Below the pieces are notes generated by a model. That model was not told the DNA's origin. It saw only the letters and a list, made by a program, of their open reading frames with translations, and ran no database searches. This document shows positions 9,565-18,274 of a stretch of 64,000 bases of DNA, one piece after another. Origin of the DNA: WLND01 sp040398845 (GTDB taxonomy: Bacteria; Actinomycetota; Actinomycetes; S36-B12); the NCBI GenBank assembly GCA_040398845.1, contig JBBATH010000002.1:186001-250000 (forward strand), written 5' to 3'. A program made the position numbers and the translations under genes. Position 1 is the first letter of the stretch. The number at the start of each line of letters is the position of its first letter.

Positions 9565-10412
9565 GAGTTGGCAGCCTGCGCGAGGCTCTCGCGCAGAGCC
9601 ACGGCAATGAGCGGGTGCGACACAACGAGATCGGTCACATAGGGGGGCATGTGGTTGAAGGTCATCGCCCGGCCATCGACGTGCGAGGCCTCATACCCGT
9701 AGTGGCGTGCCACGCCGAAGGGCGCGGCGACATCCCACTCGTAGAAGCCAGAATCATGGACGTAGGCCTCCGCATCGCCGGACAGGATCACATTTACCTT
9801 CGCCCCGACAGATCCGACATCGACGATCTCAACGCCTAAATCGGACACCCCGTCTTGGGTCAATCGCTCGGAGAGCATCACGATTGCAGCCTGAAGAGAC
9901 TTCGGCGCCCTTGAGCGCGAGGCGACCACCCGGATCGGGCGATTAATCGGCAGGGCTCCCGGCCCGCTCACTTCATCGAGCACCGACCGGGTGAGCCCTT
10001 GAGCGGGCAGGTCGACACTGCACGCCGACAGCATCTGACTCGTGGAATGCCATAGCGCCACGTGCACGGCGAAGTCATGACGGAACTGGCCGTACTCCCA
10101 CGTGCCGTCGAGTGGATCCACGATCCACACTCGCTCGGCCGTGAGCCTGCGGTCATCGTCCTTACCCTCCTCGCTCAGCAGAGCGTCGTGGGGCCGATGC
10201 TCAGCGAGTGCTGCCGCGATAAATTCGTGGGCGACGAGATCGCCCTGCTTGCGAAGGCGATTCGCGCGTTCCTCGTCATCTGGATCGACGATCCCGTAGG
10301 AGTCGCGTAGCTCGAGCAGCAACGCTCCTGCTTCACGCGAGATCACCCGGGACAACTCGGCATCGCTGAACGTGCTCCCAGCATCGATCGGCATGTCATC
10401 GTCTCCACTCAT
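9561..10412 (-). CDS. Inositol monophosphatase family / CysQ-like 3'(2'),5'-bisphosphate nucleotidase
   Basis: This is a magnesium-dependent phosphatase of the inositol monophosphatase superfamily. The first metal motif appears as LLSEEGKDDD near residue 80, the DPLDGT signature (VWIVDPLDGTWEY) near residue 98, and the C-terminal EWDVAAP near residue 225 in place of the usual WDxAA. CysQ-type enzymes degrade phosphoadenosine phosphate from sulfate assimilation; specificity for that rather than inositol phosphate is inferred from overall resemblance. The gene is intact, 283 residues, and overlaps mfd by 4 bases. It sits between pth and mfd, an uncommon but seen addition to this block. Confidence 0.85.
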   Translation of the reverse strand: MSGDDDMPIDAGSTFSDAELSRVISREAGALLLELRDSYGIVDPDDEERANRLRKQGDLVAHEFIAAALAEHRPHDALLSEEGKDDDRRLTAERVWIVDPLDGTWEYGQFRHDFAVHVALWHSTSQMLSACSVDLPAQGLTRSVLDEVSGPGALPINRPIRVVASRSRAPKSLQAAIVMLSERLTQDGVSDLGVEIVDVGSVGAKVNVILSGDAEAYVHDSGFYEWDVAAPFGVARHYGYEASHVDGRAMTFNHMPPYVTDLVVSHPLIAVALRESLAQAANS

Positions 10413-10445
10413 GTATCTCGCGCTGGCTTCCGCCTGGTTGGTCGA

Positions 10446-11024
10446 TCAGTCGTTGAATGCTTGCTGGGTTCGCTCAAGGCCCTCGAGTACAAGCGATTCA
10501 GTCGCCTGCCCTGCCCGCTCGGTGAGGAGCGGAAGTTCAGCCCGCTCCACGGACCCGAACGCCGAAAGCACGTAGTCAGCGGGATCTTGACGGCCGTTCG
10601 GACGACCAATGCCCACCCGCACCCGGAAGAAGTCCCCGGATCCGAGCGAGGATCGAATGCTCCGAAGCCCGTTGTGGCCATTGTCGCCCCCACCAAGCTT
10701 GGTCCGAATACTCCCGAGAGGCAGGTCGAGTTCGTCGTGGATGACAACGAGTTGCCCGACATCGACACCGTAGAAGCCCATGAGCGCCTTCACCGGGCCA
10801 CCCGACTCGTTCATGAACGAGAGCGGCTCGACAAGCACCACTGAGTCCCCCGCACCCGGAGCACCGAATCGGCCCCCGGCAGCGAGCGCCATCGCGCGCT
10901 TATGTCGGGCAAGCCGGGCGCCGAGTTGCACCGCCAGCCCGTCGACAACCGCGAAGCCAATGTTGTGACGGGTGGCGGCGTACTTCGGGCCCGGGTTGCC
11001 CAAGCCGACGATAAGCCAAGTCAT
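10446..11024 (-). CDS. pth: Peptidyl-tRNA hydrolase
   Basis: Pth frees peptides from prematurely dropped peptidyl-tRNAs. The 192-residue protein shows the family landmarks: LIVGLGNPGPKYAATRHNIGF, with the catalytic His in RHN, then VEPLSFMNESGGPV, the Asp in VIHDELDLP, and the GGGDNGHNGLRSI loop. A strong AAGGAG ribosome site stands about 8 bases before the ATG. It follows rplY with a 53-bp gap, the usual actinobacterial order rplY–pth. Confidence 0.96.
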   Translation of the reverse strand: MTWLIVGLGNPGPKYAATRHNIGFAVVDGLAVQLGARLARHKRAMALAAGGRFGAPGAGDSVVLVEPLSFMNESGGPVKALMGFYGVDVGQLVVIHDELDLPLGSIRTKLGGGDNGHNGLRSIRSSLGSGDFFRVRVGIGRPNGRQDPADYVLSAFGSVERAELPLLTERAGQATESLVLEGLERTQQAFND

Positions 11025-11077
11025 GGACGTCTCGCTCCTTCAGTACTTCGCCCGGTGACCCGTAGGCCCCAGAGCGA

Positions 11078-11617
11078 TCAGGAAGCTGTGGCAGTGGTCT
11101 CGACAGCCTCTTCGGTTGCGGCGTGGGCGTTGGCCTCTGTGTAGCCCTCGGCCTTCTCGCGAACATCGGATAGCGCGTGATCTGCGGCATCCGAGGCGCT
11201 CTCACCTTGGGCGATGGCGTCCTCCATCGCGGCGACTGCTGCAGCGGGATCCATGCCTGCCTCGGTTGCTGCGGCCTCGGTGGCCCTGATCGCATCAGCG
11301 ATCGCACCGCGCTCTGCCGCCTCTTCCTTGGAGATGATGATGAGGTCGATGTGCTCGATGATCCGACGAACAGGCTCGCGCTGGACGTCGCGCGGCTTCG
11401 CGATGATCGACGATCCCGCATAATCGATGGCGAAGACAACACGGCTTGTGCGGAGCGCGAGGCCAAGCTCATGGGCCGGAAGGGTGATGTGAACTAGTTC
11501 TGCGCCACGGCCATAAATGACGGCGGGAACCTGACCGGCGCGGCGCAATTTGCGCGCAGCGCCCTTGCCGAACTCGGATCGCGGGGAGGCGGTGATGGCA
11601 ACTGCAGGCACGAGCAT
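11078..11617 (-). CDS. rplY: 50S ribosomal protein L25 (general stress protein Ctc type)
   Basis: L25 binds 5S rRNA in the large subunit. The N-terminal L25 domain (SEFGKGAARKLRRAGQVPAV, then VIYG) is followed by the TL5/Ctc β-domain with DVQREPVRRIIEHIDLI. The last ~70 residues are an Ala/Glu-rich low-complexity tail. The start is ATG 11615–11617 (MLVPAVAIT), preceded by AAGGAGA; the longer open frame upstream has no ribosome site and reads as Arg-rich noise. Length is 179 residues. It lies between prs and pth, as in mycobacteria. Confidence 0.93.
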   Translation of the reverse strand: MLVPAVAITASPRSEFGKGAARKLRRAGQVPAVIYGRGAELVHITLPAHELGLALRTSRVVFAIDYAGSSIIAKPRDVQREPVRRIIEHIDLIIISKEEAAERGAIADAIRATEAAATEAGMDPAAAVAAMEDAIAQGESASDAADHALSDVREKAEGYTEANAHAATEEAVETTATAS

Positions 11618-11741
11618 TCTCCTTGTACGTCGGTCAACCTCGGCGAAGCGCGTCGGGCGCCGACCACGTCGATCACGGTGCGCCAACGTGCTGGTGGCAC
11701 ACCCTCGCCGAGGAGTTAACTCAAAGCCTACCCCCGCTGGA

Positions 11742-12740
11742 TCAGTGCGAGGACGACCCCCCAACCGGGGCGTCCTCGAACATGCTGGTAACGGAGCCGT
11801 CGGTGAAGACCTCGTGGATCGCCGTCGCAAGGATGGGTGCGATGGAGAGCACCGTCAGCTTCGGGAATCGCTTCTCCTGTGGAATCGGGAGCGTGCTCGT
11901 CACGACAACTTCGGAGATCCGGGAGTTCTGGAGGCGCTCACGCGCCGGGTCACTGAGGATGCCGTGAGTGGCAACGACGATAACGTCGGCCGCTCCGTTA
12001 TCAAACAGGGTCTCCGCCGCCTTCACGATCGTTCCGCCGGTGTCGATCATGTCGTCAACGACGACGCAGACGCGATCACGGACGTCACCCACCACCTCGA
12101 GAACCCGCACCTGATTGGGGATATCGGGATCACGGCGCTTGTGAATGATCGCCAGGGGTGCACCGAGAACATCCGTCCAGCGCTCGGCAACGCGCACCCG
12201 GCCGGCATCTGGCGACACCACGGTGATGCGGTGGTCCTCGATTTTGCTTGACACATACGAGGCAAGGAGCGGCAGGGAGAACAGATGGTCGACCGGGCCG
12301 TCGAAGAAGCCTTGGATCTGCGAGGTGTGGAGGTCGACCGACATAAGTCGATCGGCGCCGGCTGTCTTGAACAGGTCCGCCATGAGCCGCGCGGAGATCG
12401 GTTCCCGTCCGCGGTGCTTCTTATCTTGGCGTGCGTAGCCGTAGAAGGGTGCGATGACGGTAATGCGCTTTGCGGACGCCCGTTTCAGGGCATCGACCAT
12501 GATGAGCTGTTCCATGATCCAGGTGTTGATCGGGGTGGTGTGGCTCTGGAGGACGAACGCATCGCACCCGCGCACCGACTCTTGGAACCGCACGAAGATC
12601 TCACCGTTCGCAAAGTCGTACGCCAGGGTCGGCGACAGCTGAATGCCGAGCCGCTCCGCCACCTCGCTTGCGAGTTCGGGATGAGACCGGCCAGCAAGGA
12701 GCACCAGCCGCTTCTGCGTTGGGACGACGAGCTTGGTCAA
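11742..12740 (-). CDS. prs: Ribose-phosphate pyrophosphokinase
   Basis: This enzyme makes PRPP from ribose 5-phosphate and ATP for nucleotide, His and Trp synthesis. At 332 residues it has the class I features: ANGEIFVRFQESVRG near the N-terminus, the flexible loop APFYGYARQDKKHRGREP, the divalent-metal site MSVDLHTSQIQGFFDGPVDH, and the PRPP-binding loop VVVDDMIDTGGTI. The start overlaps the glmU stop by 4 bases (12737–12740), the conserved actinobacterial pair. Confidence 0.96.
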   Translation of the reverse strand: MTKLVVPTQKRLVLLAGRSHPELASEVAERLGIQLSPTLAYDFANGEIFVRFQESVRGCDAFVLQSHTTPINTWIMEQLIMVDALKRASAKRITVIAPFYGYARQDKKHRGREPISARLMADLFKTAGADRLMSVDLHTSQIQGFFDGPVDHLFSLPLLASYVSSKIEDHRITVVSPDAGRVRVAERWTDVLGAPLAIIHKRRDPDIPNQVRVLEVVGDVRDRVCVVVDDMIDTGGTIVKAAETLFDNGAADVIVVATHGILSDPARERLQNSRISEVVVTSTLPIPQEKRFPKLTVLSIAPILATAIHEVFTDGSVTSMFEDAPVGGSSSH

Positions 12741-14245
12741 CGGTCCTCCTGCGCCTTGTTCGGAACGTGAGATGCATGTGGTGAAGGAGTTTGCGCGGAC
12801 GACGCTGCCGACTGGGCTGCAGCGGCCGACTGGGCAGAGGATGTTCCAGGCCGGCGCCGAAGCACCCAGTCGGCGATGTTGCGCTGCCGTGCTCGACCAA
12901 CCGCCATCGCGCCGGGCGGCACATCATCAGTGATGACCGATCCGGCAGCCGTGTAGGCACCGTCCCCGATCGTCACCGGAGCGACGAGCATCGTGTCGCT
13001 GCCGATCCGCACGTGATCGCCAACCACGGTGCGATGTTTCTCGGCTCCGTCGTAATTGACGAACACCGTCGCAGCGCCGATGTTCGAGCCCGCTCCGATC
13101 TCGGCGTCGCCGACATACGACAGGTGGGGGACTTTCGAGCCCTCACCGACGGTGGAGTTCTTGATCTCGACGTAGGCGCCGGCCTTCGAGCCCTCGCCCA
13201 GCACAGTCCCTGGGCGCAGGTAGGTGAACGGCCCCACCGAGGCCCGGGCGCCGATGACCGCAAGCTCGGCCCACGTGTGAATGACGGACGCATCAGCACC
13301 CACCTCACACGAGGTCAGGGTCGTGCCCGGGCCGATACGTGCCCCGCCGGCGACAGAGGTTGGTCCGCGCAGTGTCGTGTTCGGCAGGACCGTCACGTCG
13401 GGCTCGATCTCAACATCGACATCGAGCCAGGTTGTTGCGGAGTCAAGGATCGCCACCCCATCGCGCATCCAACGGGCATTGATTCGATCGCGCATGATCG
13501 CCGCCGTCTGCGCGAGTTGGAGTCGGTCGTTGACCCCGAGGATCTCGGACTCGTCGCCGCAAAGTGAGGCTGCCACGCCCTCACCGTCTAATCGCAGCAG
13601 GCCGATGACATCGGTCAGGTACTCCTCGGACTGCGCGTTCTCGGTCGTGACGCGGCCGAGCATGGCCCGCAGGCCGTCGACCGAAAAGGCATACATGCCG
13701 GAGTTGACCTCGCTGATGTCGAGTTCACCCGGGCTCGCATCCTTGTGTTCGACGATTCGATTGACCGCGCCCTCGGCGTCGCGGACGACTCGGCCATAGC
13801 CGCTTGGGTCTGCAAGCCGAGCGGTGAGGACTGTCGCGGACGCGGACGACGATGCGTGATCGTTCATGAAGGAGACGAGGGTGGCCCCGGTGAGCAGAGG
13901 GGTATCGCCGGTGAGGATGACCACTGGCCCTGAGCCCAGATCAATGTTCTGGCCTGCGAGGGCGTCAAGGGCAACTCGCACCGCGTGCCCGGTGCCCCGC
14001 TGCTGCTCCTGCACGACCGTCATGGCCCAGGGGGCGATCTCACCCACTTGCTCGATGACGAGGTCGCGTCCGTGACCAACGACGACAACGAGGTGCAGGG
14101 GCTCAAGGGTGGATGCCGCCTCGATCACGTGACCGAGGAGGGAGCGTCCCGCCACCGAGTGCAGCACCTTCGGGGTTGCGGATCGCATGCGCTTGCCCTC
14201 GCCGGCAGCAAGGATGACGACGACGGATGGACGATTCACGGGCAC
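12737..14245 (-). CDS. glmU: Bifunctional UDP-N-acetylglucosamine pyrophosphorylase / glucosamine-1-phosphate acetyltransferase
   Basis: GlmU makes UDP-GlcNAc for peptidoglycan. The N-terminal uridyltransferase domain starts with VVILAAGEGKRMRSATPKV; the Lys of TPKV contacts the nucleotide. Around residue 260 a left-handed β-helix begins, with hexapeptide repeats (for example VAGGARIGPGTTL) and the acetyltransferase signature HLSYVGDAEIG followed by NIGAATVFVNYDG. The last ~45 residues are a Ser/Ala/Gln/Pro low-complexity tail, as in other actinobacterial GlmU. Length is 502 residues, intact. It is translationally coupled to prs. Confidence 0.96.
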   Translation of the reverse strand: MPVNRPSVVVILAAGEGKRMRSATPKVLHSVAGRSLLGHVIEAASTLEPLHLVVVVGHGRDLVIEQVGEIAPWAMTVVQEQQRGTGHAVRVALDALAGQNIDLGSGPVVILTGDTPLLTGATLVSFMNDHASSSASATVLTARLADPSGYGRVVRDAEGAVNRIVEHKDASPGELDISEVNSGMYAFSVDGLRAMLGRVTTENAQSEEYLTDVIGLLRLDGEGVAASLCGDESEILGVNDRLQLAQTAAIMRDRINARWMRDGVAILDSATTWLDVDVEIEPDVTVLPNTTLRGPTSVAGGARIGPGTTLTSCEVGADASVIHTWAELAVIGARASVGPFTYLRPGTVLGEGSKAGAYVEIKNSTVGEGSKVPHLSYVGDAEIGAGSNIGAATVFVNYDGAEKHRTVVGDHVRIGSDTMLVAPVTIGDGAYTAAGSVITDDVPPGAMAVGRARQRNIADWVLRRRPGTSSAQSAAAAQSAASSAQTPSPHASHVPNKAQEDR

Positions 14246-14347
14246 TTGACACCTTCTCGGACCGTGGGCGGACGGACGAGCCTGCTAGACGCCGGAACTC
14301 TACCGCTGCCGTGATGCTCGCCCTTCAGCGCTCATTCACCCATCTGT

Positions 14348-15295
14348 TCACCCAACTGAAGGTGTGGGCGCCGGTACCGCTTTGGCGAGCCTCCGTTCGA
14401 TCCGCTGGGCGCTCGGCCACTTGGCGTCGGTCACGAGGCCAGCCCGCTCCATGAGCCGGATCATCACCGCCGAGGTGTCCATCTGCCAGGGCAGGACCCC
14501 GTGGCGGGCGCTCGTCGGATCGGCATGGTGGTAGTTATGCCATGACTCCCCGCCGGAGATGGGTGCGAGCCACGCCACGTTCGCACTGCGATCGCGGGTG
14601 GCAAAGGGCCGCTTGCCCCAGACGTGGCAGACCGAGTTGATCGACCAGGTCATGTGATGGACAAGGGCAACCCGCACGAGGGTCACCCAGAAGAAGGCCT
14701 GCAGCGCGCCGGCCCAGCCATCAACCGCGTAACCGATTGCGGTCGGCACCACCATGCTGATGACTGCAATGACCGGCCACAGTTTCGAAATGCGGTCGAT
14801 CGCCTTATCTGCGATGAGATCAGGCGCGTACTTTTGGGTGTCGGTGCCCGAGTAGGTGAACAGCCAGCCAACGTGCGCATGGGTGAAGCCGCGAATCAAC
14901 CCCCGGGTGCCGGGGCCGTACTCCCATGGGGAGTGCGGGTCGCCATCGGCGTCGGAGAACTGGTGGTGCTTGCGGTGATCTGCGACCCAGTCGACGACCC
15001 TTCCCTCAACGGCGAGGCTTCCGGCGAGCGCTAGGAATGCGCGCATCTTGGGTCCGGCCTTGAAGGCATCGTGGGTGAAGAGGCGGTGGTAGCCGATGGT
15101 GATCCCATGGACTCCGACCGTGTAGATGACGACGAGCATCACGAGGTCCAGAACGCTCACCCAGCCGTTGACAAAGGCGATGGGCACGCCGATCACCACT
15201 GCGAGCATCGGAATGATGACGAACACCCCAAGGATTGTCTTGTCTAAGGGACCAGGCGCATGGGTTGCGAAGGACTCCGTGGTCGGGGTGGACAA
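14348..15295 (-). CDS. Acyl-CoA/fatty acid Δ9-type desaturase (first paralogue)
   Basis: This is a membrane di-iron desaturase that inserts a double bond in long-chain acyl chains. The three histidine boxes are visible: HRLFTH (~residue 70), HRKHH (~108) and HNYHH (~255). Four hydrophobic segments flank them, two before the first box and two between the second and third. It is 315 residues with an ATG start. A paralogue of similar length lies at 52192–53208 in the opposite orientation, so the two face each other across the accessory region. No TetR gene or TACG-type operator is seen next to this copy, so its regulation differs. Confidence 0.93.
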   Translation of the reverse strand: MSTPTTESFATHAPGPLDKTILGVFVIIPMLAVVIGVPIAFVNGWVSVLDLVMLVVIYTVGVHGITIGYHRLFTHDAFKAGPKMRAFLALAGSLAVEGRVVDWVADHRKHHQFSDADGDPHSPWEYGPGTRGLIRGFTHAHVGWLFTYSGTDTQKYAPDLIADKAIDRISKLWPVIAVISMVVPTAIGYAVDGWAGALQAFFWVTLVRVALVHHMTWSINSVCHVWGKRPFATRDRSANVAWLAPISGGESWHNYHHADPTSARHGVLPWQMDTSAVMIRLMERAGLVTDAKWPSAQRIERRLAKAVPAPTPSVG

Positions 15296-15442
15296 GGTCG
15301 CCGTGCTTGTCTGATCGTTAATGATGTGGCCTTCCGCGCACGGTGATGGGGGGATGTCGATCGGGTTCGAAGCCCTCTGCCAAGAAGACTACGGCGATGC
15401 GGGGTCCCCCGCGACACCAACACGTGAATTCTTGGCACCAAG

Positions 15443-15513
15443 CTCCCGGGGGTGGGATCGAACCACCGTTGACGGATTCAAAGTCCGCTGTCCTGCCGCT
15501 AGACGACCCGGGA
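15443..15513 (-). tRNA. tRNA-Gln (anticodon TTG)
   Basis: The minus strand folds as a tRNA. The acceptor stem is TCCCGGG paired with CCCGGGA, the D-arm starts GTCTAGCGGCAGGAC, and the anticodon stem-loop is GCGGA-CTTTGAA-TCCGT with anticodon TTG. The T-arm is GGTGG-TTCGATC-CCACC. The discriminator base is G and no CCA is encoded. It reads glutamine CAA codons. It sits between desaturase 1 and the start of accessory region A. Confidence 0.95.
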
Positions 15514-16195
15514 ATGGGCGTTGTCCCGCGTGGGCTTTTTGCTTTCTGGCCTCTTTCGAGCCCCGGTTGCGCCCCGCGTATGCCCCGCCAGACCCCCAGA
15601 AGTGCCCTGTCGGGCGCCTCGACTGTCTGCCGCGCCCGCACATTGTTTCAGACCGTCTCGGGTCGTGTGCGCCGGGAGCACACCCCTCACCGCTACCGGT
15701 CCATTGGAGTCGGGCCGCGGTACTCCCAGGCCGCCGAGTCCCGCATCAGCCTTGTCGACAACATGGCGCATCTCCTCCCCCACCTCGCGTTGTCGAATGC
15801 ACGCATCCATCCCAGACATGTCGGGCTCGCCCACTGTAGATCCTGCTTCCCGTAGTTCGGGTTGCTCGGCGTCAGGTGTATCCAGCGGTAGTGGGACCCG
15901 CGTGGGCACAGGACCTTGCAGTACTTGGGGGGGAGATCGAATATTCGTCAGCCGTTCCTTAAATGTGACCCCGGCTCGGCAACGTCGGGAAGGTTCGTCC
16001 GCAATGACGCGGAAGGTGCGAACCCCGCATGCGACAGGCGCGGCCGCGCTCGCTCAGCAGCCCGACTGCTCTCTACGCGCTCTCACCGTACGGAAGCGGG
16101 TCCCGACGTTGCCGAGCCCGCTGTGACCTCAGGAAGCGCTGATCATCAAGGGGTTTGCTGCCCAGGTTGCTTCCGTAGCACCCGTCGAGACCGCA
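15514..16195. other. Gene-poor stretch after tRNA-Gln
   Basis: I see no convincing gene in these ~680 bases. Several overlapping open frames exist on both strands, but their translations are Arg/Pro/Ser-rich, have no ribosome sites and match nothing I know. It marks the left border of the accessory region. No integrase gene or duplicated tRNA 3' end was found. Confidence 0.5.
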
Positions 16196-16549
16196 CTACC
16201 CAACGGCCATGGATGCCGCAGTGAGGACCTGGACCACCAGAACTCCGACGGTTACGATCACGCCGATCACCACCGCCGCCGTGGCCAGACCCGAGCCATC
16301 CGCACCCGCCGACCTCGATGCTGCGCGGGCCCTCCTACCCAAGCGGATGACCACGACTGGCAAAGCCAATGCGAGGAGCCCGACCAAACCCACGAAGACA
16401 AACGCCAGGGCCTTGATCCAGACTGGGTTGGCTGGCTCGTAGGCGATCATCCCGGCACCGAACAAAGCGGTGAACTCGATGAAGACCAAGATCGGGCAAA
16501 GGATCAGGCTGACCACGGCAAGCACGAAGGCCGTCGCAGGCTTCTTCAT
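16196..16549 (-). CDS. Small membrane protein, unknown function
   Basis: A 117-residue protein starting at ATG 16547–16549 (MKKPATAF). It has three hydrophobic segments (about residues 7–30, 45–68 and 90–113) and a short basic loop after the second (RLGRRARAASRS), which suggests a small integral membrane protein with that loop inside. It resembles DUF4190-like small actinobacterial membrane proteins in layout only. No functional motif is visible. Confidence 0.6.
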   Translation of the reverse strand: MKKPATAFVLAVVSLILCPILVFIEFTALFGAGMIAYEPANPVWIKALAFVFVGLVGLLALALPVVVIRLGRRARAASRSAGADGSGLATAAVVIGVIVTVGVLVVQVLTAASMAVG

Positions 16550-16791
16550 GACGTGAACATCGGGGTGACTATCACGAAACAAGCGTAGTGCGTGCGCCCC
16601 CTGGCATAGCCGGAAATGCGACAAGGACGCCTAGGCGGTGCCCCGATCTCGTCGTGGTGCCTGATCGCGGCGGTCAACGCCAGGGCGCGTTCACCGGCGC
16701 GCAGTGCTTCACCCCTGCGGGTCGGGCGCAGCAACTCGATGCCGATCTGGTTCAGATCGGCCTCGAACTCGGCACCGCTGTCGAAATTCCT
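16546..16791 (-). CDS. Possible small protein or gene remnant
   Basis: A minus-strand frame reads NFDSGAEFEADLNQIGIELL followed by RPTRRGEALRAGERALAL, which has the look of a real helical protein. Its start is unclear: an upstream short frame ends MTE-stop exactly where the protein would be expected to continue, so a base change may have split an original gene. The last third is Arg/Pro-rich and less convincing. I cannot assign a function. Confidence 0.25.
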   Translation of the reverse strand, partial: RNFDSGAEFEADLNQIGIELLRPTRRGEALRAGERALALTAAIRHHDEIGAPPRRPCRISGYARGRTHYACFVIVTPMFTS

Positions 16792-17132
16792 CAATCATTC
16801 GGTCATCACCTGAGCCGCGAACATGAAGATCTTCTTCACCCGGTCACGGGCCCATGAAGAAAACGATCAGCTCGCATCTGGGACTGAGACAGGGCGGCAG
16901 GTGATCGCGTCTCGGGCCGCTGATGAGTTGAGGATGGCAACCCCATCGCCGCTGCGCTAGACGATGTGGGCGCCCCAGGCCGAATCCACCGATGGGTGAC
17001 GTTCTGCGGCTCTGATTGTCGTTTTGGGAATAGTCGCGTTGGTGGGCGTGGTGCTGTTCGTGGGGGAGTCCGACCAAGTCCACGCATCGATCAACCCCAA
17101 GTCGGGTTCGCGCTCAACCCCACCCTTGCCGG

Positions 17133-17528
17133 TCAGGGCAGGGGGACGACGGTCGCGCCAAGGTCCACAGGGATCTGGTCAACGACGTCACGCCCGGGGC
17201 TTGCGACGAGCCAAGGCGCTCCGGTTCCGCCGAGCGCCTGTTCGTAGCGGTCAAGAACGTCCAGACCGGACAGGTCGCCGTGCTCGATCTGGGAGATCCG
17301 GCCGGTGCTCACGACCATCACGTCGGCAACCTGCCGCTGGGTCAGTCCCTTTCGCCGGCGCACCTCCGCCAAGCTGTGGGCGCGCACATACTCGTCACGC
17401 AACCGCTCGGCCCGCGGAATCGCGGTGCGATACCACCGGGTCCCGTTGCCGGACTTGTCACCGCCGACCAACAGGATCGCGCTGCGCCACGGATCGTCCT
17501 CGTCCGTCAGGAACAGGTCCCACGCCAC
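17133..17528 (-). CDS. HigB-like toxin remnant fused to Xre antitoxin
   Basis: One 131-residue ORF (GTG start at 17526–17528) joins two normally separate proteins. Residues ~1–45 carry AILLVGGDKSG and RWYRTAIPRAERLRDEYV, the C-terminal hallmark of HigB/Gp49-type RelE-fold toxins, preceded by WDLFLTDE, which looks like that toxin's extreme N-terminus; the middle of the toxin is missing. From residue ~55 a helix-turn-helix of the Xre type follows (VRRRKGLTQRQVADVM, STGRISQIEHGD), the usual HigA partner. I infer an internal deletion that destroyed the toxin and fused the tail to the antitoxin. It may still bind DNA. Confidence 0.65.
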   Translation of the reverse strand: MAWDLFLTDEDDPWRSAILLVGGDKSGNGTRWYRTAIPRAERLRDEYVRAHSLAEVRRRKGLTQRQVADVMVVSTGRISQIEHGDLSGLDVLDRYEQALGGTGAPWLVASPGRDVVDQIPVDLGATVVPLP

Positions 17529-17759
17529 CGCACACCCCCCAGCCAGAGTTTGGCATCCACTAAACATCTGCCGGCCAGGTTGACCGCGGATGCGGACGGG
17601 ATCAACGCCGTCCATCACGCCGACGGAGTGCAAAATCCGATCCGGGGGTGCCGCGGCCACCGGCAACTGCGAGGGTCACCGCCGGCCAAGCGCATGGTGA
17701 TATGTCAACCTCCGTGGCTATGCTCGATATATGTGACGGGGAGGGAGGGCGCGAAGGAT

Positions 17760-18194
17760 GTGAACACATACGACCCTCACGACCTCAGCCGCTTCGAACA
17801 GGCTCTGTCGAACCAGTACCAGATGGCGCTCTCAGAGATCCGCGGCGGCCACAAGCGGTCTCACTGGATATGGTTCACTTTCCCGCAGTTCGACGGGCTT
17901 GGGTTCAGCGCCACGTCACGCTGGTACGCGATCAAGAGCGTCGACGAGGCCGAGGCATACCTCCAGCATCCGGTTCTCGGACCGCGGCTGGTGGAATGCT
18001 GCCAGGCAGCGATCGACGTCAATGGTCACTCCGCATTCGAGATCTTCGGGGCACCTGATGACATGAAGCTCCGCTCATGCGCAACGCTTTTCGCGCACGT
18101 GTCGGCGCCGGGCTCCGTGTTCGAGATCCTGCTCGACACGTTCTTCGACGGCGAGCCGGACCAGGCGACACTTCAGCTCATCGACGCTCACTGA
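17760..18194 (+). CDS. DUF1810 family protein
   Basis: The 144-residue protein matches DUF1810: it opens with DLSRFEQALSNQYQMALSEI, then WIWFTFPQFDGLG near residue 38 and YAIKSVDEAEAYLQHPVLG near residue 58. The start chosen is GTG at 17760, with a GA-rich ribosome site (gcgaagg) just before it; the longer open frame upstream runs antisense through the Xre gene. The family is small, soluble and helical, and its role is unknown, though it is often found near mobile or stress genes. Confidence 0.85.
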   Translation: MNTYDPHDLSRFEQALSNQYQMALSEIRGGHKRSHWIWFTFPQFDGLGFSATSRWYAIKSVDEAEAYLQHPVLGPRLVECCQAAIDVNGHSAFEIFGAPDDMKLRSCATLFAHVSAPGSVFEILLDTFFDGEPDQATLQLIDAH

Positions 18195-18274
18195 CACCCC
18201 TGGGAAACGATCCGGCAGGGGGCCAGGGCACAGGCGCGTGAGCGTCGGCTCGAACGGCCTTGGCGTGTACGCCC

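Noticed and set aside
15296..15442. Search for a TACG-N4-CGTA operator before desaturase 1
   Set aside because: Only a partial match (TACGGCGATGCG) was found; not supported.
16950..16990. tRNA-like string CATCGTCTAGCG on the minus strand
   Set aside because: Matches only the D-arm region shared by several tRNAs; no acceptor, anticodon or T-arm follows. Not enough for an attachment-site remnant.
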